A DNA stretch of 64,000 bases, from positions 2,170,001-2,234,000 of the forward strand of contig CP034120.1 in the NCBI GenBank assembly GCA_003856375.1, given 5' to 3'. Of the stretch, positions 25,907-35,158 are shown in pieces (position 1 is the first letter of the stretch; each line of letters opens with the position of its first letter). The notes under the pieces were generated by a model. It searched no databases and was not told the origin of the DNA. It saw only the letters and a list, made by a program, of their open reading frames with translations. This DNA is from Glaciecola amylolytica. Lineage in GTDB: Bacteria; Bacteroidota; Bacteroidia; Flavobacteriales_D; Crocinitomicaceae. The position numbers were made by a program, and so were the translations under genes.

Positions 25907-26530
25907 ATGTCTGCTAAGAAACAACAGGAATCAATTCCGCTCATTCTATACCCTCTTTTGATTGTTTTAGTCATTCTCTATATTGCTTTTACAATTCTGA
26001 CACTTGGAATTTTTCTTCCGGATGAGGATAAAAAGGAAACGACGGGAAAGCCGGTTCAAAGAAGCTCAGTGGAAGAACAAGTGAGGGTTTCTCTGGAAAA
26101 AAAACAAAACCGTCTGAAAACGATTGTTGCGCGGATTTACGAGCTCGAATTGATCAAACGTCAGATTACACGAAAGGAGAAACGGATTTTGTTTGGAGTA
26201 AGATTCCTGATTGCAGGAGGCCTCGTTTTGACTAACTGGTTTTACTTGTATTACATTGCGAATATTGACTATAAAAAAGGAACCACTGATCAATTCGTTA
26301 ATTCAATAGCCAACTTAAATACCTTTATCCTGTTGGGATACGCGCTGCCGGCCTATTTGTTTTATGGAACCGCGGCTAAGTTTACAGCTGCCATGAAACG
26401 GAAAATCACATTTATCCTGAAGAAAAAGCACATCCCCTCTCTCTCGGAGTTGCAATTGCTCAAAAGTGAAGAAAATCAACTCAGACAAGACATTCAATTC
26501 CTGAAGTTACAACTGGAAAGATGGGAATAA
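25907..26530 (+). CDS. Three-helix membrane protein of unknown function
   Basis: The 207-residue protein has membrane segments at about 11-37, 94-118 and 138-160. A basic coiled-coil-like stretch lies between the first two and another ends the protein (LSELQLLKSEENQLRQDIQFL). No known domain is recognised. It starts 12 bases after the esterase gene and is probably co-transcribed with it. Confidence 0.7.
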   Translation: MSAKKQQESIPLILYPLLIVLVILYIAFTILTLGIFLPDEDKKETTGKPVQRSSVEEQVRVSLEKKQNRLKTIVARIYELELIKRQITRKEKRILFGVRFLIAGGLVLTNWFYLYYIANIDYKKGTTDQFVNSIANLNTFILLGYALPAYLFYGTAAKFTAAMKRKITFILKKKHIPSLSELQLLKSEENQLRQDIQFLKLQLERWE

Positions 26531-26661
26531 TCACTTTAATAAAAGGTTTTGCAGAGAGTGCCGGGGATTTACATCCTGTTTTGATGTAGATGATTCGTGT
26601 CTAAACACCATTATTCTGAGAAATCATCAACTAAATTCCCGGACAAGTCATAACAACATGA

Positions 26662-27237
26662 TTAATCTTCCTCCAGAGTTATTTCGATCTTAATCAAAAG
26701 TGTGGTTCCGTTTGCCGGATCTAATTCGGAATTTTTTCCTTCCAGTTTCAACCTTTTGTTCGTTGATTCCAGGATGTTATAAGTCGTTGTTTTTTCTCCT
26801 GCTGCATACGTTTTCGAAGTCGATCCTGAATAGTCGGGGAACAACTCATTCATAGACGAATAAGTAGTTTCGTTATATTCTGTTTCAGATAGCGTATTGA
26901 ATGTTAAACGTTTATTTTTATCGCCGTCTGCTTTCGCAAGACTCCAGGTTCCTTCTTGTGTAGTTGTTACTTTACTCGTTACCTGCACAGAACCGCCGTA
27001 GATCGCACCATGATAGGTCTTTTCCCAGGTCCAAACCCAGGTTCCGTTTTTTTTGATTGTGAACTTATTAGGACTACCGGGAGAATCAAACAAGGTAAAA
27101 ACTCCGTAATCTGTCGTTTCCCGGTACGATCTTACAGTCCATTCATTGACAATTTTTCCTTTGGTCGGTTTTTTACAGGAAGTAATGAGAATCGTACAAA
27201 AAGCAATGCTTAAGGAGTAAAAAAGAATCTTTTTCAT
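26662..27237 (-). CDS. Lipocalin-like lipoprotein
   Basis: The 191-residue product has a lipobox (TILITSC). The mature part is a beta-rich chain with the pattern of small Bacteroidota lipocalin-like lipoproteins: GKIVNEWTVRSY, FTIKKNGTWVWTWE, EGTWSLAKADGDKNKRLTF. Such proteins are predicted outer-membrane or periplasmic binding proteins without known ligands. It is an isolated gene followed by no clear partner. Confidence 0.7.
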   Translation of the reverse strand: MKKILFYSLSIAFCTILITSCKKPTKGKIVNEWTVRSYRETTDYGVFTLFDSPGSPNKFTIKKNGTWVWTWEKTYHGAIYGGSVQVTSKVTTTQEGTWSLAKADGDKNKRLTFNTLSETEYNETTYSSMNELFPDYSGSTSKTYAAGEKTTTYNILESTNKRLKLEGKNSELDPANGTTLLIKIEITLEED

Positions 27238-27356
27238 GTGATTTAAGGTATTCGTAGTAATGTAAATATACGCCTAATTCATTTAGCTTTCAACCAATTT
27301 ATTCTAAAAGGGTTTTCCAGCCGTTCCCGATATTCACTCCTGTATTACATTACGAC

Positions 27357-27374
27357 TCCCGATAGCTATCGGGA
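27357..27374. repeat. Perfect 18-base palindrome
   Basis: TCCCGATAG is followed by its exact complement. Related hairpins with GTCCCGA/TCGGGAC arms occur at 33698-33720 and 43520-43538. Confidence 0.6.
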
Positions 27375-27405
27375 CGAACTGACAGGAAAATCTGAAAAAT
27401 TATAC

Positions 27406-27446
27406 AAAAGAACGGGAGTTCTTGTTGAGAATAATCCCGTTCTTTT
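27406..27446. terminator. Bidirectional terminator
   Basis: AAAAGAACGGGA (27406-27417) pairs perfectly with TCCCGTTCTTTT (27435-27446) around a 17-base loop. It lies downstream of the second efflux cassette. Confidence 0.8.
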
Positions 27447-27457
27447 ACAATTCATCA

Positions 27458-27515
27458 TTTTATCCGTTTCATAACCGTTAAAAACGTTTAGAGTCCCGAT
27501 ATCAGTGAGTTTTAA
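27458..27515. repeat. Dispersed repeat, copy 1
   Basis: TTATCCGTTTCATAACCGTTA is shared exactly with 35280-35300, and the following 35 bases (AACnTTTAGAG-TCC-GATATCAGTG-GTTTT) match with few differences. This copy lies just beyond the stop codon of the minus-strand adaptor gene at 27521. Confidence 0.7.
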
Positions 27516-27520
27516 AGGAT

Positions 27521-28777
27521 TTAATGCTGATGTCCGCCGCCGCCTTCACTTTTCAGTAAGTGGCTTTGAATGTAATATGCGCCTTTCAATACGATTTGAG
27601 CGTCCGAAGGAATGTCTTGAAGAAATGTTATCTGAACAAAGCCCAATTGCTTCGTCCCTGTTTTGACTTCTATGCGTTGGAAGTGATAACCTTTTCCTGC
27701 CTTCTCCGAATGTTCGTGTTCATCTTCATGATCGTGGCCGCTTTGTTCATCATGGCTTTTTTCCTCTTCCACCTTTTCCAGGATGAAAATGAATTCTCTT
27801 CCGTCGGCCTGAACAATAGCAGCTTCCGGAAGTGCTTTTACCTTGTTCACCCCAACATCAATCAATGCGTTCACATACATTCCGGGAATCAATAATTGTT
27901 TTTCATTCAGGATATCCGCATGAACGGCAACCGATTTGGTTTCGTTCTCAAAAGCTTTTCCGATGCTGAAGATCTTCCCTCTGATTTCCGTGTTATTCTG
28001 ATTGGTCAATGTGAATCTGACCTGCTGATCCGGTTTCACTTTTTGAAGATCCTTTTCGTAAACCAATAAATCTACGTGCATTTTGGTATTGTCAACAATA
28101 CTGAACAAGGGTTCTCCCAATTTAGCAGTCGTTCCGATTTTCACATTGATTTCCGTAATGTATCCGCTGATCGGAGCTTTAATCGCCATGATGGAAATTG
28201 CTCCTCCTTCTCCCTGTAAATTCAAAATATTCAATTGCTTTTTCAAGGATTCGAACCGGGCTTTTTCACCTTCATAATCCGACTTTGCTTTTTGAAGCAT
28301 CTTTTTTGCATTGACATTTTCAGCACTCAAGGTCTTTTGGCGATCATATTCATCTGAATACCATTCCAAACTGCTTTTTGATTCCAAATAAGCCTGCTGT
28401 AATTTGGTAAATTCGAGGCTTTCAATGGTCGCTAACGTTTGACCTTGTTTCACAAATTCTCCTTCAATTACTTTAATCGATTTGACGGTTCCTTCGACCA
28501 AAACCGTTACATCGGCCTGATTTTGAGGAGGAAGTTTGGTGTAACCGTTTGCATGAATGACCTCACTCAGGTTCTTGAACGAAAACGTTCCCAACCCGAT
28601 TTCAGACGCTTTGTATTGTGCTTCATTCAATTCAACTTCTTTCATCCCTCCTTCCGCATGTTCTGCATGCTCTTTTGTTTTTGCCGGATCAACCTCATCA
28701 GACGGACTAAAAATGAAGACAAATGCGATTGTCAGAAGACAGGCAGCGCCGATGATATATATGATTGTTTTTTTCAT
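27521..28777 (-). CDS. CusB/CzcB-type adaptor of the second efflux cassette, His-rich
   Basis: The 418-residue adaptor has one N-terminal membrane helix (IIYIIGAACLLTIAFVFIF) rather than a lipobox. The usual order follows: first lipoyl half (VTVLVEGTVKSIKVIEGEFV), a long helical hairpin, second half (IKAPISGYITEINVKIG) and C-terminal barrel. Three His-rich pieces stand out: EHAEHAEGG near residue 40, a run of about 20 residues of His/Glu/Asp near 350, and GGGGHQH at the end. They suggest handling of divalent metals such as Zn, Ni, Co or Cu. It starts 8 bases after the CusA-TolC gene. Confidence 0.92.
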   Translation of the reverse strand: MKKTIIYIIGAACLLTIAFVFIFSPSDEVDPAKTKEHAEHAEGGMKEVELNEAQYKASEIGLGTFSFKNLSEVIHANGYTKLPPQNQADVTVLVEGTVKSIKVIEGEFVKQGQTLATIESLEFTKLQQAYLESKSSLEWYSDEYDRQKTLSAENVNAKKMLQKAKSDYEGEKARFESLKKQLNILNLQGEGGAISIMAIKAPISGYITEINVKIGTTAKLGEPLFSIVDNTKMHVDLLVYEKDLQKVKPDQQVRFTLTNQNNTEIRGKIFSIGKAFENETKSVAVHADILNEKQLLIPGMYVNALIDVGVNKVKALPEAAIVQADGREFIFILEKVEEEKSHDEQSGHDHEDEHEHSEKAGKGYHFQRIEVKTGTKQLGFVQITFLQDIPSDAQIVLKGAYYIQSHLLKSEGGGGHQH

Positions 28778-28785
28778 GATTCCTG

Positions 28786-31700
28786 TTATTTGTTTAATAA
28801 ATACTGAATCGTGCTTACACTTTGGTTGTGTTGATTCAGCACATTGATATAAGCGATCTGACTGTCAAGAGCAGTCTGAATTCCCTGCAAATACTCCACA
28901 TAGGAAATATCTCCCTGCTCGTATGCCTTGGAAGCATTTTTTGAAATGATTCGGGCCGATGGAAGCACGGAGGTTTCGTAAAATTCCACCGCAGACTGCA
29001 AGGTCAACAATTGCTGCAATTCTTTGGAGTACAGATTTTTCAATTGCTCTTTCATATAATCGGCATTTGCCTGCTGCGCCAGGATCGTTGTTTTCGCAGC
29101 ATTGCTTTTTGCCACTGCAGCATTCGCAAAAATGGGAATAGAAACCCCAAAAGTAAATCCCTGAAACCGGGGCGCTCCGTTATAATAAACATTCTGCCCC
29201 TTGACATCCTGATTTCCGGTTAATGATTGAATGAAATAACCTGCACTCAAATCCGGAAACAGGGCCGAGCGTTCCAATTTCTGGTTTGCTTCCGCCAATC
29301 TGATTTCTTGCAAAGCCAATTTGAACTGCGGGTTTTCTTCCAGTGCTGCGGAATCCAATGTCCCGATGAAAGGCTCCATTCTAAGCGTTTCGGATACAGA
29401 AAAGTCCGTTTCCAGATCAAGGAATGTTTTCAAACGAGTTTGCTCGGCAATGAGCCCCATTTCATTCTGTTTGATCTGTTGTTGAATTTCCTTTTGTTTG
29501 ACAACAGCTATCGATTTTTCCAATTCGTTCACTTCACCTGATTGGTAGCGAACTTCCGCAGCTCTTACAAATTGCGTCAGTAAACTATCCTGCGTCAGCA
29601 ATTGTTGGCGTACTTCTTTTAAATACAACAAATTGAACCAGGATTGACGAATGAGAAAACGCACCTCGTTTTGGGTTTGTGCCAGACGAATTTCACTGGA
29701 TTGAACAGAAGCGTCAATCACTCCCATTTTAGCCTTAAACTGAAAAGGATTGACTGTTTGCGAAATGGAATAATTCTGGTCAAAAGCTCCGGTATTGTAT
29801 TGACCGAACATTCCCGACAGATCCGTTTTTGGCAACTCGAAGGCAGTTGGCCTCAATTGCGTTTGTGCCTGAAGGTTTAATGCTCCGGCATGAATCAATT
29901 GATTGTTTTTCATTCCCAGATCAATTGCATCGTTCAATTTCAATACGGGTTCCTGAGAAAATGCATTGAATGAGCCGACCGCAAAAGCAAGCGGAAGTAA
30001 AATGGCTGTTTTTCCAGTGATCTTTAGTTTTCCACGCTCAAAAAAGATGTACAAAACAGGCAAAACTACCAAGGTCAGGAAAGTTGCCGTAATTAATCCT
30101 CCAATTACAACGGTCGCCAGTGGTTTTTGAACTTCTGCTCCTGCACTTGTACTCAAAGCCATCGGGAGAAACCCAAGCGAGGCAACGGCAGCTGTGAGAA
30201 GTACCGGTCTCAAACGCACTTTTGTTCCTTCACGCACTCTTTCGGTCACGTCATCGATTCCTTCGGTTTTCAACTGATTGAAATAACTGATCAGCACAAT
30301 TCCGTTGAGCACCGCCACTCCAAAGAGCGCAATGAAACCAACTCCTGCTGAAATACTGAAAGGCATATCTCGCAGCCAAAGCGCAAAAACTCCTCCAATG
30401 GCAGAAAACGGAATCGCCGTAAAAATCAGAAGCGATTGTTTGACCGAACGGAAAGTAAAATAAAGCAAAACAAAAATGAGCGCCAGTGCAATTGGTACTG
30501 CAACCGACAAACGTGCCGATGCCTGAACGAGATTTTCAAACTGACCACCGTAAGTCACAAAATATCCTGCCGGAAGCTTCAAACTTCCATCCAGTTTTTT
30601 CTGGATTTCGTTCACCACACTTTCCACATCGCGGCCCCTCACGTTGAAACCAACCACAATGCGGCGTTTTCCGTTTTCACGACTGATTTGCATTGGTCCC
30701 GGTTCGTAATCGATATCTGCAACCTGTTCCAGTGGAATCTGACTTCCGGAAGGAAGCGTGATATAGAGTGTTTTCAGGTTTGAAATGTCTTTGCGGCTGT
30801 CTTCCGCCAGGCGAAGCACAATGTCGAAACGTTTTTCTCCTTCATAAACGACTCCGGTTTTTTCTCCGGCAAATCCGGTACGGATCACTTTGTTCAAATC
30901 CCCCACGTTCAGTCCGTAAAGCGCCAATTTGTCCTTATTGTAACGAACAGTAATCTGCGGTAATCCGGCAACACGTTCCGCTTTTGCATCCGCAACGCCG
31001 TTCACAGAACGAATCAGGTTCAATACTTCATCTCCTTTACTGACGAGCATATCCAGATCTTCGCCATAAATTTTCACGGCAACATCGCTTCTCACTCCCG
31101 TCATTAATTCGTTGAAGCGCATTTGAATGGGCTGCGAAAATTCGGTTGTCACACCGGGAATCTCGTCCAGTACTTCCTCCATCTTTTTCATCAACTCCTC
31201 TTTGGAATCGGCTGAAGTCCATTCTTCCTTGTCCTTTAAAAGGATGATCATATCTCCGGCTTCCATCGGCATCGGATCCGTGGGGATTTCCGCAGAACCG
31301 ATTTTGGTGACGATCATTTTGATTTCCGGAAAGCGTTCTTTCAACAATTTCTCTGCTTTTGTGGTCGTTTCTACTTCCTGAGAAAGTGAACTTCCCGAAG
31401 CAATGATCACATGCGTAGCAATATCTCCTTCGTCCAATGTCGGGATGAATTCGCCACCCAATTTGCCGAATACCATAAAAGCAATCAGTAAGAGCAAAAC
31501 CGCAATACCAACCACCAGGGCTTTCATTTTCAAAGCACCATTCAGAACCGGACGGTAAATTCGCTCAGCACCTGCCATAATTTTGTCGCTGAAATTTTTC
31601 GTGTGTCCGGTTTGTCGTTTCAAAACCAGAGCAGACATCATCGGGACATACGTCAGCGACAATACAAAAGCTCCCAGAATAGCAAAAGAAACCGTTTGTG

Positions 31701-33126
31701 CCATTGGTCCGAACATTTTTCCCTCGATACCAACCAAGGCCAGAATCGGTAAATACACGATCAGGATGATAATCTCACCGAATGCCGCGCTGCTTCTGAT
31801 TTTGGAGGAAGCTTTGTAAACTTCCAGATCCATTTGTTCTCTGGACAAAACGGCTTTGTTTCGCGATTGCAGACTGTGAATAATAGCTTCAACAATAATT
31901 ACGGCTCCATCTACGATCAAACCGAAATCAATTGCTCCAAGACTCATGAGGTTTCCGCTAACTCCGAACAAATGCATCATTGTAACGGCAAAAAGAAGCG
32001 CTAAGGGAATAACGGAAGCCACGACCAAACCGGCTCTCCAGTTCCCCAATAACAATACAAGAATGAAAATGACAATCAAAGCTCCTTCGATCAGGTTTTT
32101 CTCAACCGTACTGATTGCTTTGTCGATGAGTTTCGTTCTATCACTGAAAGCTTCAATTGCAACACCTTCGGGCAGTGATTTTTCGATCTGTGACATTTTT
32201 TCCTTCACGCGGTTCACTACTTCCGAAGAATTTTCTCCTTTGAGCATCATGGCTACTCCGCTCACTTCCTCACCTTTTCCGTCTTTGGTTACCGCACCAA
32301 AACGCGTACTCGCCCCAATGCGAACCGTGGCTACATCGCGAATCAGAATCGGAACTCCGTTTTGGGTTTTCACCACGATTTTACCGATATCTTCCATATC
32401 AGTAACCATTCCTATTCCACGGATGAAATAAGCATACGGTTTTTTGTCGATGTATGCGCCACCAGTATTCTCGTTGTTTTTCTGCAAAGCATCGAAAATC
32501 TCCAGGATGGTGGTGTTCATACTCTTCAGTTTATCCGGATCGATTGCAACTTCGTATTGCTTCAGATATCCTCCGAGTGTATTTACTTCAGCCACGCCAG
32601 GCGTTCCAAGCAATTGCGGGCGAATGATCCAATCCTGAATGGAACGGAGTTCGGTTGCATTGTATTTGGACTCGTATCCTTTTTTCGGATAAACGACATA
32701 CTGATAAATTTCTCCTAAACCGGTACTGATGGGAGCCATTTCAGGCGTTCCCAGTCCGGCGGGAATAGTGTTCTCAGCTTCTTTCAAACGTTCCGTGATC
32801 TGAGCACGCGCCCAGTAAATATCTACGTGTTCTTCAAAAACAACTGTCACAACACTTAATCCGAAGCGGCTTGTTGATCGCAATTCCACAATCTTCGGAA
32901 TCGACTTTACCGAAAGTTCGATCGGATAGGTAATAAACTGCTCCACTTCCTGCGTTGCCAAAGTTGGCGAAGTGGTGATAATCTGCACCTGATTGTTGGT
33001 TATATCAGGCAGTGCGTCGATGGGGAGTTTGTACATGGAGTAACTTCCCACTCCGATCAATGCTATGGTGAATAAGCCGATTATGAACTTATTCCTGATA
33101 CTAAATTGAATGATTTTATCTAACAT
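28786..33126 (-). CDS. Second CusA/CzcA RND pump fused to a TolC-like channel
   Basis: The 1446-residue chain parallels the pump at 14263. It opens MLDKIIQFSIRNKFIIGLF and has MSLGAIDFGLIVDGAVIIVEA in the proton-relay helix. The pump part ends near residue 1035. A signal-peptide-like stretch (ILLPLAFAVGSFNAFS-QE) leads into a TolC/CzcC domain of about 390 residues. Gene order is the same as in the first cassette: small exported protein, CusA-TolC, CusB. Metal specificity may differ, because this cassette carries His-rich partner proteins. Confidence 0.93.
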   Translation of the reverse strand: MLDKIIQFSIRNKFIIGLFTIALIGVGSYSMYKLPIDALPDITNNQVQIITTSPTLATQEVEQFITYPIELSVKSIPKIVELRSTSRFGLSVVTVVFEEHVDIYWARAQITERLKEAENTIPAGLGTPEMAPISTGLGEIYQYVVYPKKGYESKYNATELRSIQDWIIRPQLLGTPGVAEVNTLGGYLKQYEVAIDPDKLKSMNTTILEIFDALQKNNENTGGAYIDKKPYAYFIRGIGMVTDMEDIGKIVVKTQNGVPILIRDVATVRIGASTRFGAVTKDGKGEEVSGVAMMLKGENSSEVVNRVKEKMSQIEKSLPEGVAIEAFSDRTKLIDKAISTVEKNLIEGALIVIFILVLLLGNWRAGLVVASVIPLALLFAVTMMHLFGVSGNLMSLGAIDFGLIVDGAVIIVEAIIHSLQSRNKAVLSREQMDLEVYKASSKIRSSAAFGEIIILIVYLPILALVGIEGKMFGPMAQTVSFAILGAFVLSLTYVPMMSALVLKRQTGHTKNFSDKIMAGAERIYRPVLNGALKMKALVVGIAVLLLLIAFMVFGKLGGEFIPTLDEGDIATHVIIASGSSLSQEVETTTKAEKLLKERFPEIKMIVTKIGSAEIPTDPMPMEAGDMIILLKDKEEWTSADSKEELMKKMEEVLDEIPGVTTEFSQPIQMRFNELMTGVRSDVAVKIYGEDLDMLVSKGDEVLNLIRSVNGVADAKAERVAGLPQITVRYNKDKLALYGLNVGDLNKVIRTGFAGEKTGVVYEGEKRFDIVLRLAEDSRKDISNLKTLYITLPSGSQIPLEQVADIDYEPGPMQISRENGKRRIVVGFNVRGRDVESVVNEIQKKLDGSLKLPAGYFVTYGGQFENLVQASARLSVAVPIALALIFVLLYFTFRSVKQSLLIFTAIPFSAIGGVFALWLRDMPFSISAGVGFIALFGVAVLNGIVLISYFNQLKTEGIDDVTERVREGTKVRLRPVLLTAAVASLGFLPMALSTSAGAEVQKPLATVVIGGLITATFLTLVVLPVLYIFFERGKLKITGKTAILLPLAFAVGSFNAFSQEPVLKLNDAIDLGMKNNQLIHAGALNLQAQTQLRPTAFELPKTDLSGMFGQYNTGAFDQNYSISQTVNPFQFKAKMGVIDASVQSSEIRLAQTQNEVRFLIRQSWFNLLYLKEVRQQLLTQDSLLTQFVRAAEVRYQSGEVNELEKSIAVVKQKEIQQQIKQNEMGLIAEQTRLKTFLDLETDFSVSETLRMEPFIGTLDSAALEENPQFKLALQEIRLAEANQKLERSALFPDLSAGYFIQSLTGNQDVKGQNVYYNGAPRFQGFTFGVSIPIFANAAVAKSNAAKTTILAQQANADYMKEQLKNLYSKELQQLLTLQSAVEFYETSVLPSARIISKNASKAYEQGDISYVEYLQGIQTALDSQIAYINVLNQHNQSVSTIQYLLNK

Positions 33127-33217
33127 GATAACTAACTAATCATTAAACAATTGCCGGCAAATCAAATGCACGGCGACACAAGGCATACTTTGCCCTGAAA
33201 TAATTATTCAAAAACGA

Positions 33218-33610
33218 TTAGCTCAATTTTGGCGGCTGCCAGATTGCTGAATGAAATTCAGAAAAGATAAAACGGTACGGAGGTAAAGGTGTTTTCTCCG
33301 CGAAATACAGATTATCCAGCACAAGTGGTTCAAATGCAATCTTTTTTTCGATCACAAAGGTGAAAGATACCAATGCGTGGTCGTGACTGGTTGGACAATC
33401 GTCCTGTTCATGATGTTTGGTGCTTTCATGATGTCCATCACTTAAATGTTCTCCGACGAAATCAAGAAAACTCAGGGAATGATGTTCTTCATTGTGATGG
33501 TTGTAATGGGAAATGAATTTAGGAACAAAGGAAAAGGCATGAGCTGTTTCTCCGGGGAATATGATCACCAGAATCAGAAACACTGCAAACACTTTTCTGA
33601 GTTTATTCAT
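33218..33610 (-). CDS. Small His-rich exported companion of the second pump
   Basis: The 130-residue protein has a signal peptide (LILVIIFPGETAHA). The mature part has about 12 His, for example HYNHHNEEHH and DGHHESTKHHEQDD. It ends in SAIWQPPKLS. Size, position and the FLDFVGEHL segment match the protein at 13656-14036. A periplasmic buffer or sensor for the exported metal is inferred. It lies 91 bases upstream of the pump gene on the same strand. Confidence 0.7.
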   Translation of the reverse strand: MNKLRKVFAVFLILVIIFPGETAHAFSFVPKFISHYNHHNEEHHSLSFLDFVGEHLSDGHHESTKHHEQDDCPTSHDHALVSFTFVIEKKIAFEPLVLDNLYFAEKTPLPPYRFIFSEFHSAIWQPPKLS

Positions 33611-33697
33611 GTGTTGTAAATGTAGTGATAAATTGGTTTTGGTTCAGGATTTTATGAGATAATTAAGAATTGCGAATTGTGATGTGTCCATTCGAGT

Positions 33698-33720
33698 GTC
33701 CCGACATTTTCTGTCGGGAC
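33698..33720 (-). terminator. Hairpin after the ars group
   Basis: GTCCCGAC (33698-33705) and GTCGGGAC (33713-33720) form an 8-base stem. No long T run follows, so termination strength is uncertain. Confidence 0.5.
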
Positions 33721-33748
33721 GTATCGAGAATGATATGTGGAAATCAAA

Positions 33749-34168
33749 TTATTCAGCCAGCTGTTCTTTGATGAATTCTTTGCTGTATGCTTTTATTAAG
33801 TCGCGCACCTGTCTGAATGCTGCTTTTACCTCCTCATCGGTTCCTGTGGCTTTCGCCGGATCGGGAAAGTTTTGGTGAAATTTCAAAGCTTTGGTTGGGA
33901 AATACGGGCATTGTTCTTTGGCATTATCGCAAACCGTGATCACAAAATCGAAGGTAATTTTCGCATATTCATCCACATGATTCGAAGTGTGGTTTGAAAT
34001 GTCTATTCCATCTTCCTTCATGATTGCTATTGCCGATGGATTTACACCGTGCACTTCCACTCCGGCACTGTATACTTTTGCGCGATCTCTGGCAAAATGC
34101 TGCAGATATCCTTCTGCTATCTGGCTCCGGCAGCTATTTCCGGTACATAAAACGAGTATGTTTTTCAT
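33749..34168 (-). CDS. arsC: Arsenate reductase of the low-molecular-weight phosphatase type
   Basis: The 139-residue protein has the P-loop CTGNSCRS at residues 8-15. The paired cysteines in VCDNAKEQCPYFP match the redox cascade of thioredoxin-coupled ArsC (Cys10, Cys82 and Cys89 in the S. aureus enzyme). HQNFPDPAKATGTDEE is also typical. It reduces arsenate to arsenite in the cytoplasm. It is the last gene of an arsR-DUF6428-small membrane protein-arsC group. No arsenite exporter (ACR3 or ArsB) is present in the window. Confidence 0.9.
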   Translation of the reverse strand: MKNILVLCTGNSCRSQIAEGYLQHFARDRAKVYSAGVEVHGVNPSAIAIMKEDGIDISNHTSNHVDEYAKITFDFVITVCDNAKEQCPYFPTKALKFHQNFPDPAKATGTDEEVKAAFRQVRDLIKAYSKEFIKEQLAE

Positions 34169-34178
34169 TGTTTCCGAT

Positions 34179-34304
34179 TTAAACGAACAGCCACACGATG
34201 TTGATGATACAAAACTTCGGGTCGAAACCGAAAAAGAGCTGCAGCACGATCACTGATGTCGTAATGACGATTGGCTTTTTGTATTTGAGTAGTAATTTTT
34301 TCAT
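34179..34304 (-). CDS. 41-residue single-helix membrane protein in the ars group
   Basis: The ATG at 34304 gives MKKLLLKYKKPIVITT followed by a hydrophobic helix and FGFDPKFCIINIVW. A longer frame with a start at 34364 adds an unlikely N-terminus. The gene is fitted between the DUF6428 gene (20 bases after it) and arsC (10 bases before it), which supports expression. The function is unknown. Confidence 0.6.
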   Translation of the reverse strand: MKKLLLKYKKPIVITTSVIVLQLFFGFDPKFCIINIVWLFV

Positions 34305-34323
34305 TCGGGTAACTCTATCAGAA

Positions 34324-34797
34324 TTAACAGCAATCACCACCTGGTGCGCAGCTATTCGCTCCACCGGATGATAATTGAGTTAGTTGGATTTTTGTTTTTT
34401 CCGGTTGGATTCCACACGCATCGGAAGCCAGACAAGCGGTCGTTTTAGGAAGCAGCACGAAATGCGATCCATTGAAATCAAGGTCATACTTTCCTATTGT
34501 ATCGCTTTGATACTCTACTTCTATTTCATGATCTTCGATCCCAAGTTTTTCTTCCGAAAGTTTGATGATATTGAGCAGTTTTGCCGGTTTTAAACGATGT
34601 TCGTAATCATTTGCGTTCCACAATTGGAAGTTTACAACTGTTTCCTTCCGGATAGTTCCTCCACAGTCGATAAAATGTTTGAGGATGCTTCCTACTTCCG
34701 TTACATGGAAATGCTCGGGAACAAATGATCCGTCTGGAGTTTGAAATGCCACATTGTCTAATGTCGGAAGAATGGTTTTAATTTCTGAAAGTTTCAT
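34324..34797 (-). CDS. DUF6428-like protein of the ars group
   Basis: The 157-residue cytoplasmic protein begins MKLSEIKTILPTLDNVAFQTPDG. It has HFHVTEVG and DCGGTIRKETVVNFQLW, and ends in a Cys-rich tail (CAPGGDCC). Proteins of this type sit next to arsR and arsC in many Bacteroidota. The exposed cysteines suggest arsenite or metal binding, but the biochemical role is unknown. It follows arsR by 16 bases. Confidence 0.75.
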   Translation of the reverse strand: MKLSEIKTILPTLDNVAFQTPDGSFVPEHFHVTEVGSILKHFIDCGGTIRKETVVNFQLWNANDYEHRLKPAKLLNIIKLSEEKLGIEDHEIEVEYQSDTIGKYDLDFNGSHFVLLPKTTACLASDACGIQPEKTKIQLTQLSSGGANSCAPGGDCC

Positions 34798-34813
34798 CTG
34801 CTTGAATTTTTGT

Positions 34814-35146
34814 TTAACAACATTGATTGTCTTTGTTTTCTATTTGAATGGAAATTCCTGTAAAATAGGATTGAATGCGGGAGACAGCGGTTTTATCTAC
34901 ACAATAACAAATGGCTGTCCCTTCCACACTTCCCTTTATGAGTCCTGCATTTTTCAATTCTTTTAAATGCTGGGAAATGGTTGGCTGCGCCAATGGCAAT
35001 TCGTTCACAATATCCCCGCAAATACAGGTATCTACTTTGATCAGGTATTCCAGAATGGCAATTCTCGCCGGATGTGCTATTGCCTTCAGTAAAGAGGAAA
35101 TTTCATTTTGTTCCGGTGTGAAAAGATTTGTTTTCGTTACTCCCAT
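34814..35146 (-). CDS. arsR: ArsR-family metalloregulator
   Basis: From the ATG at 35146 the product has 110 residues. It has the ArsR/SmtB winged-helix: ISSLLKAIAHPARIAILEYL, the metal-site cysteines TCICGD in the recognition region, and PLAQPTISQHLKELKNAGLI as the recognition helix. A C-terminal QCC may add thiol ligands. The predicted role is repression that is relieved by arsenite. A 12-base palindrome lies 13 bases upstream and could be its own operator. A start seven codons earlier (35167) would overlap that palindrome and is less likely. Confidence 0.88.
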   Translation of the reverse strand: MGVTKTNLFTPEQNEISSLLKAIAHPARIAILEYLIKVDTCICGDIVNELPLAQPTISQHLKELKNAGLIKGSVEGTAICYCVDKTAVSRIQSYFTGISIQIENKDNQCC

Positions 35147-35158
35147 TGCTCTATTTAT

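Noticed and set aside
31946-32431. 161-codon frame opposite the second pump gene
   Set aside because: The pump gene on the other strand is unmistakable, and this frame has no ribosome-binding site or recognisable domain.
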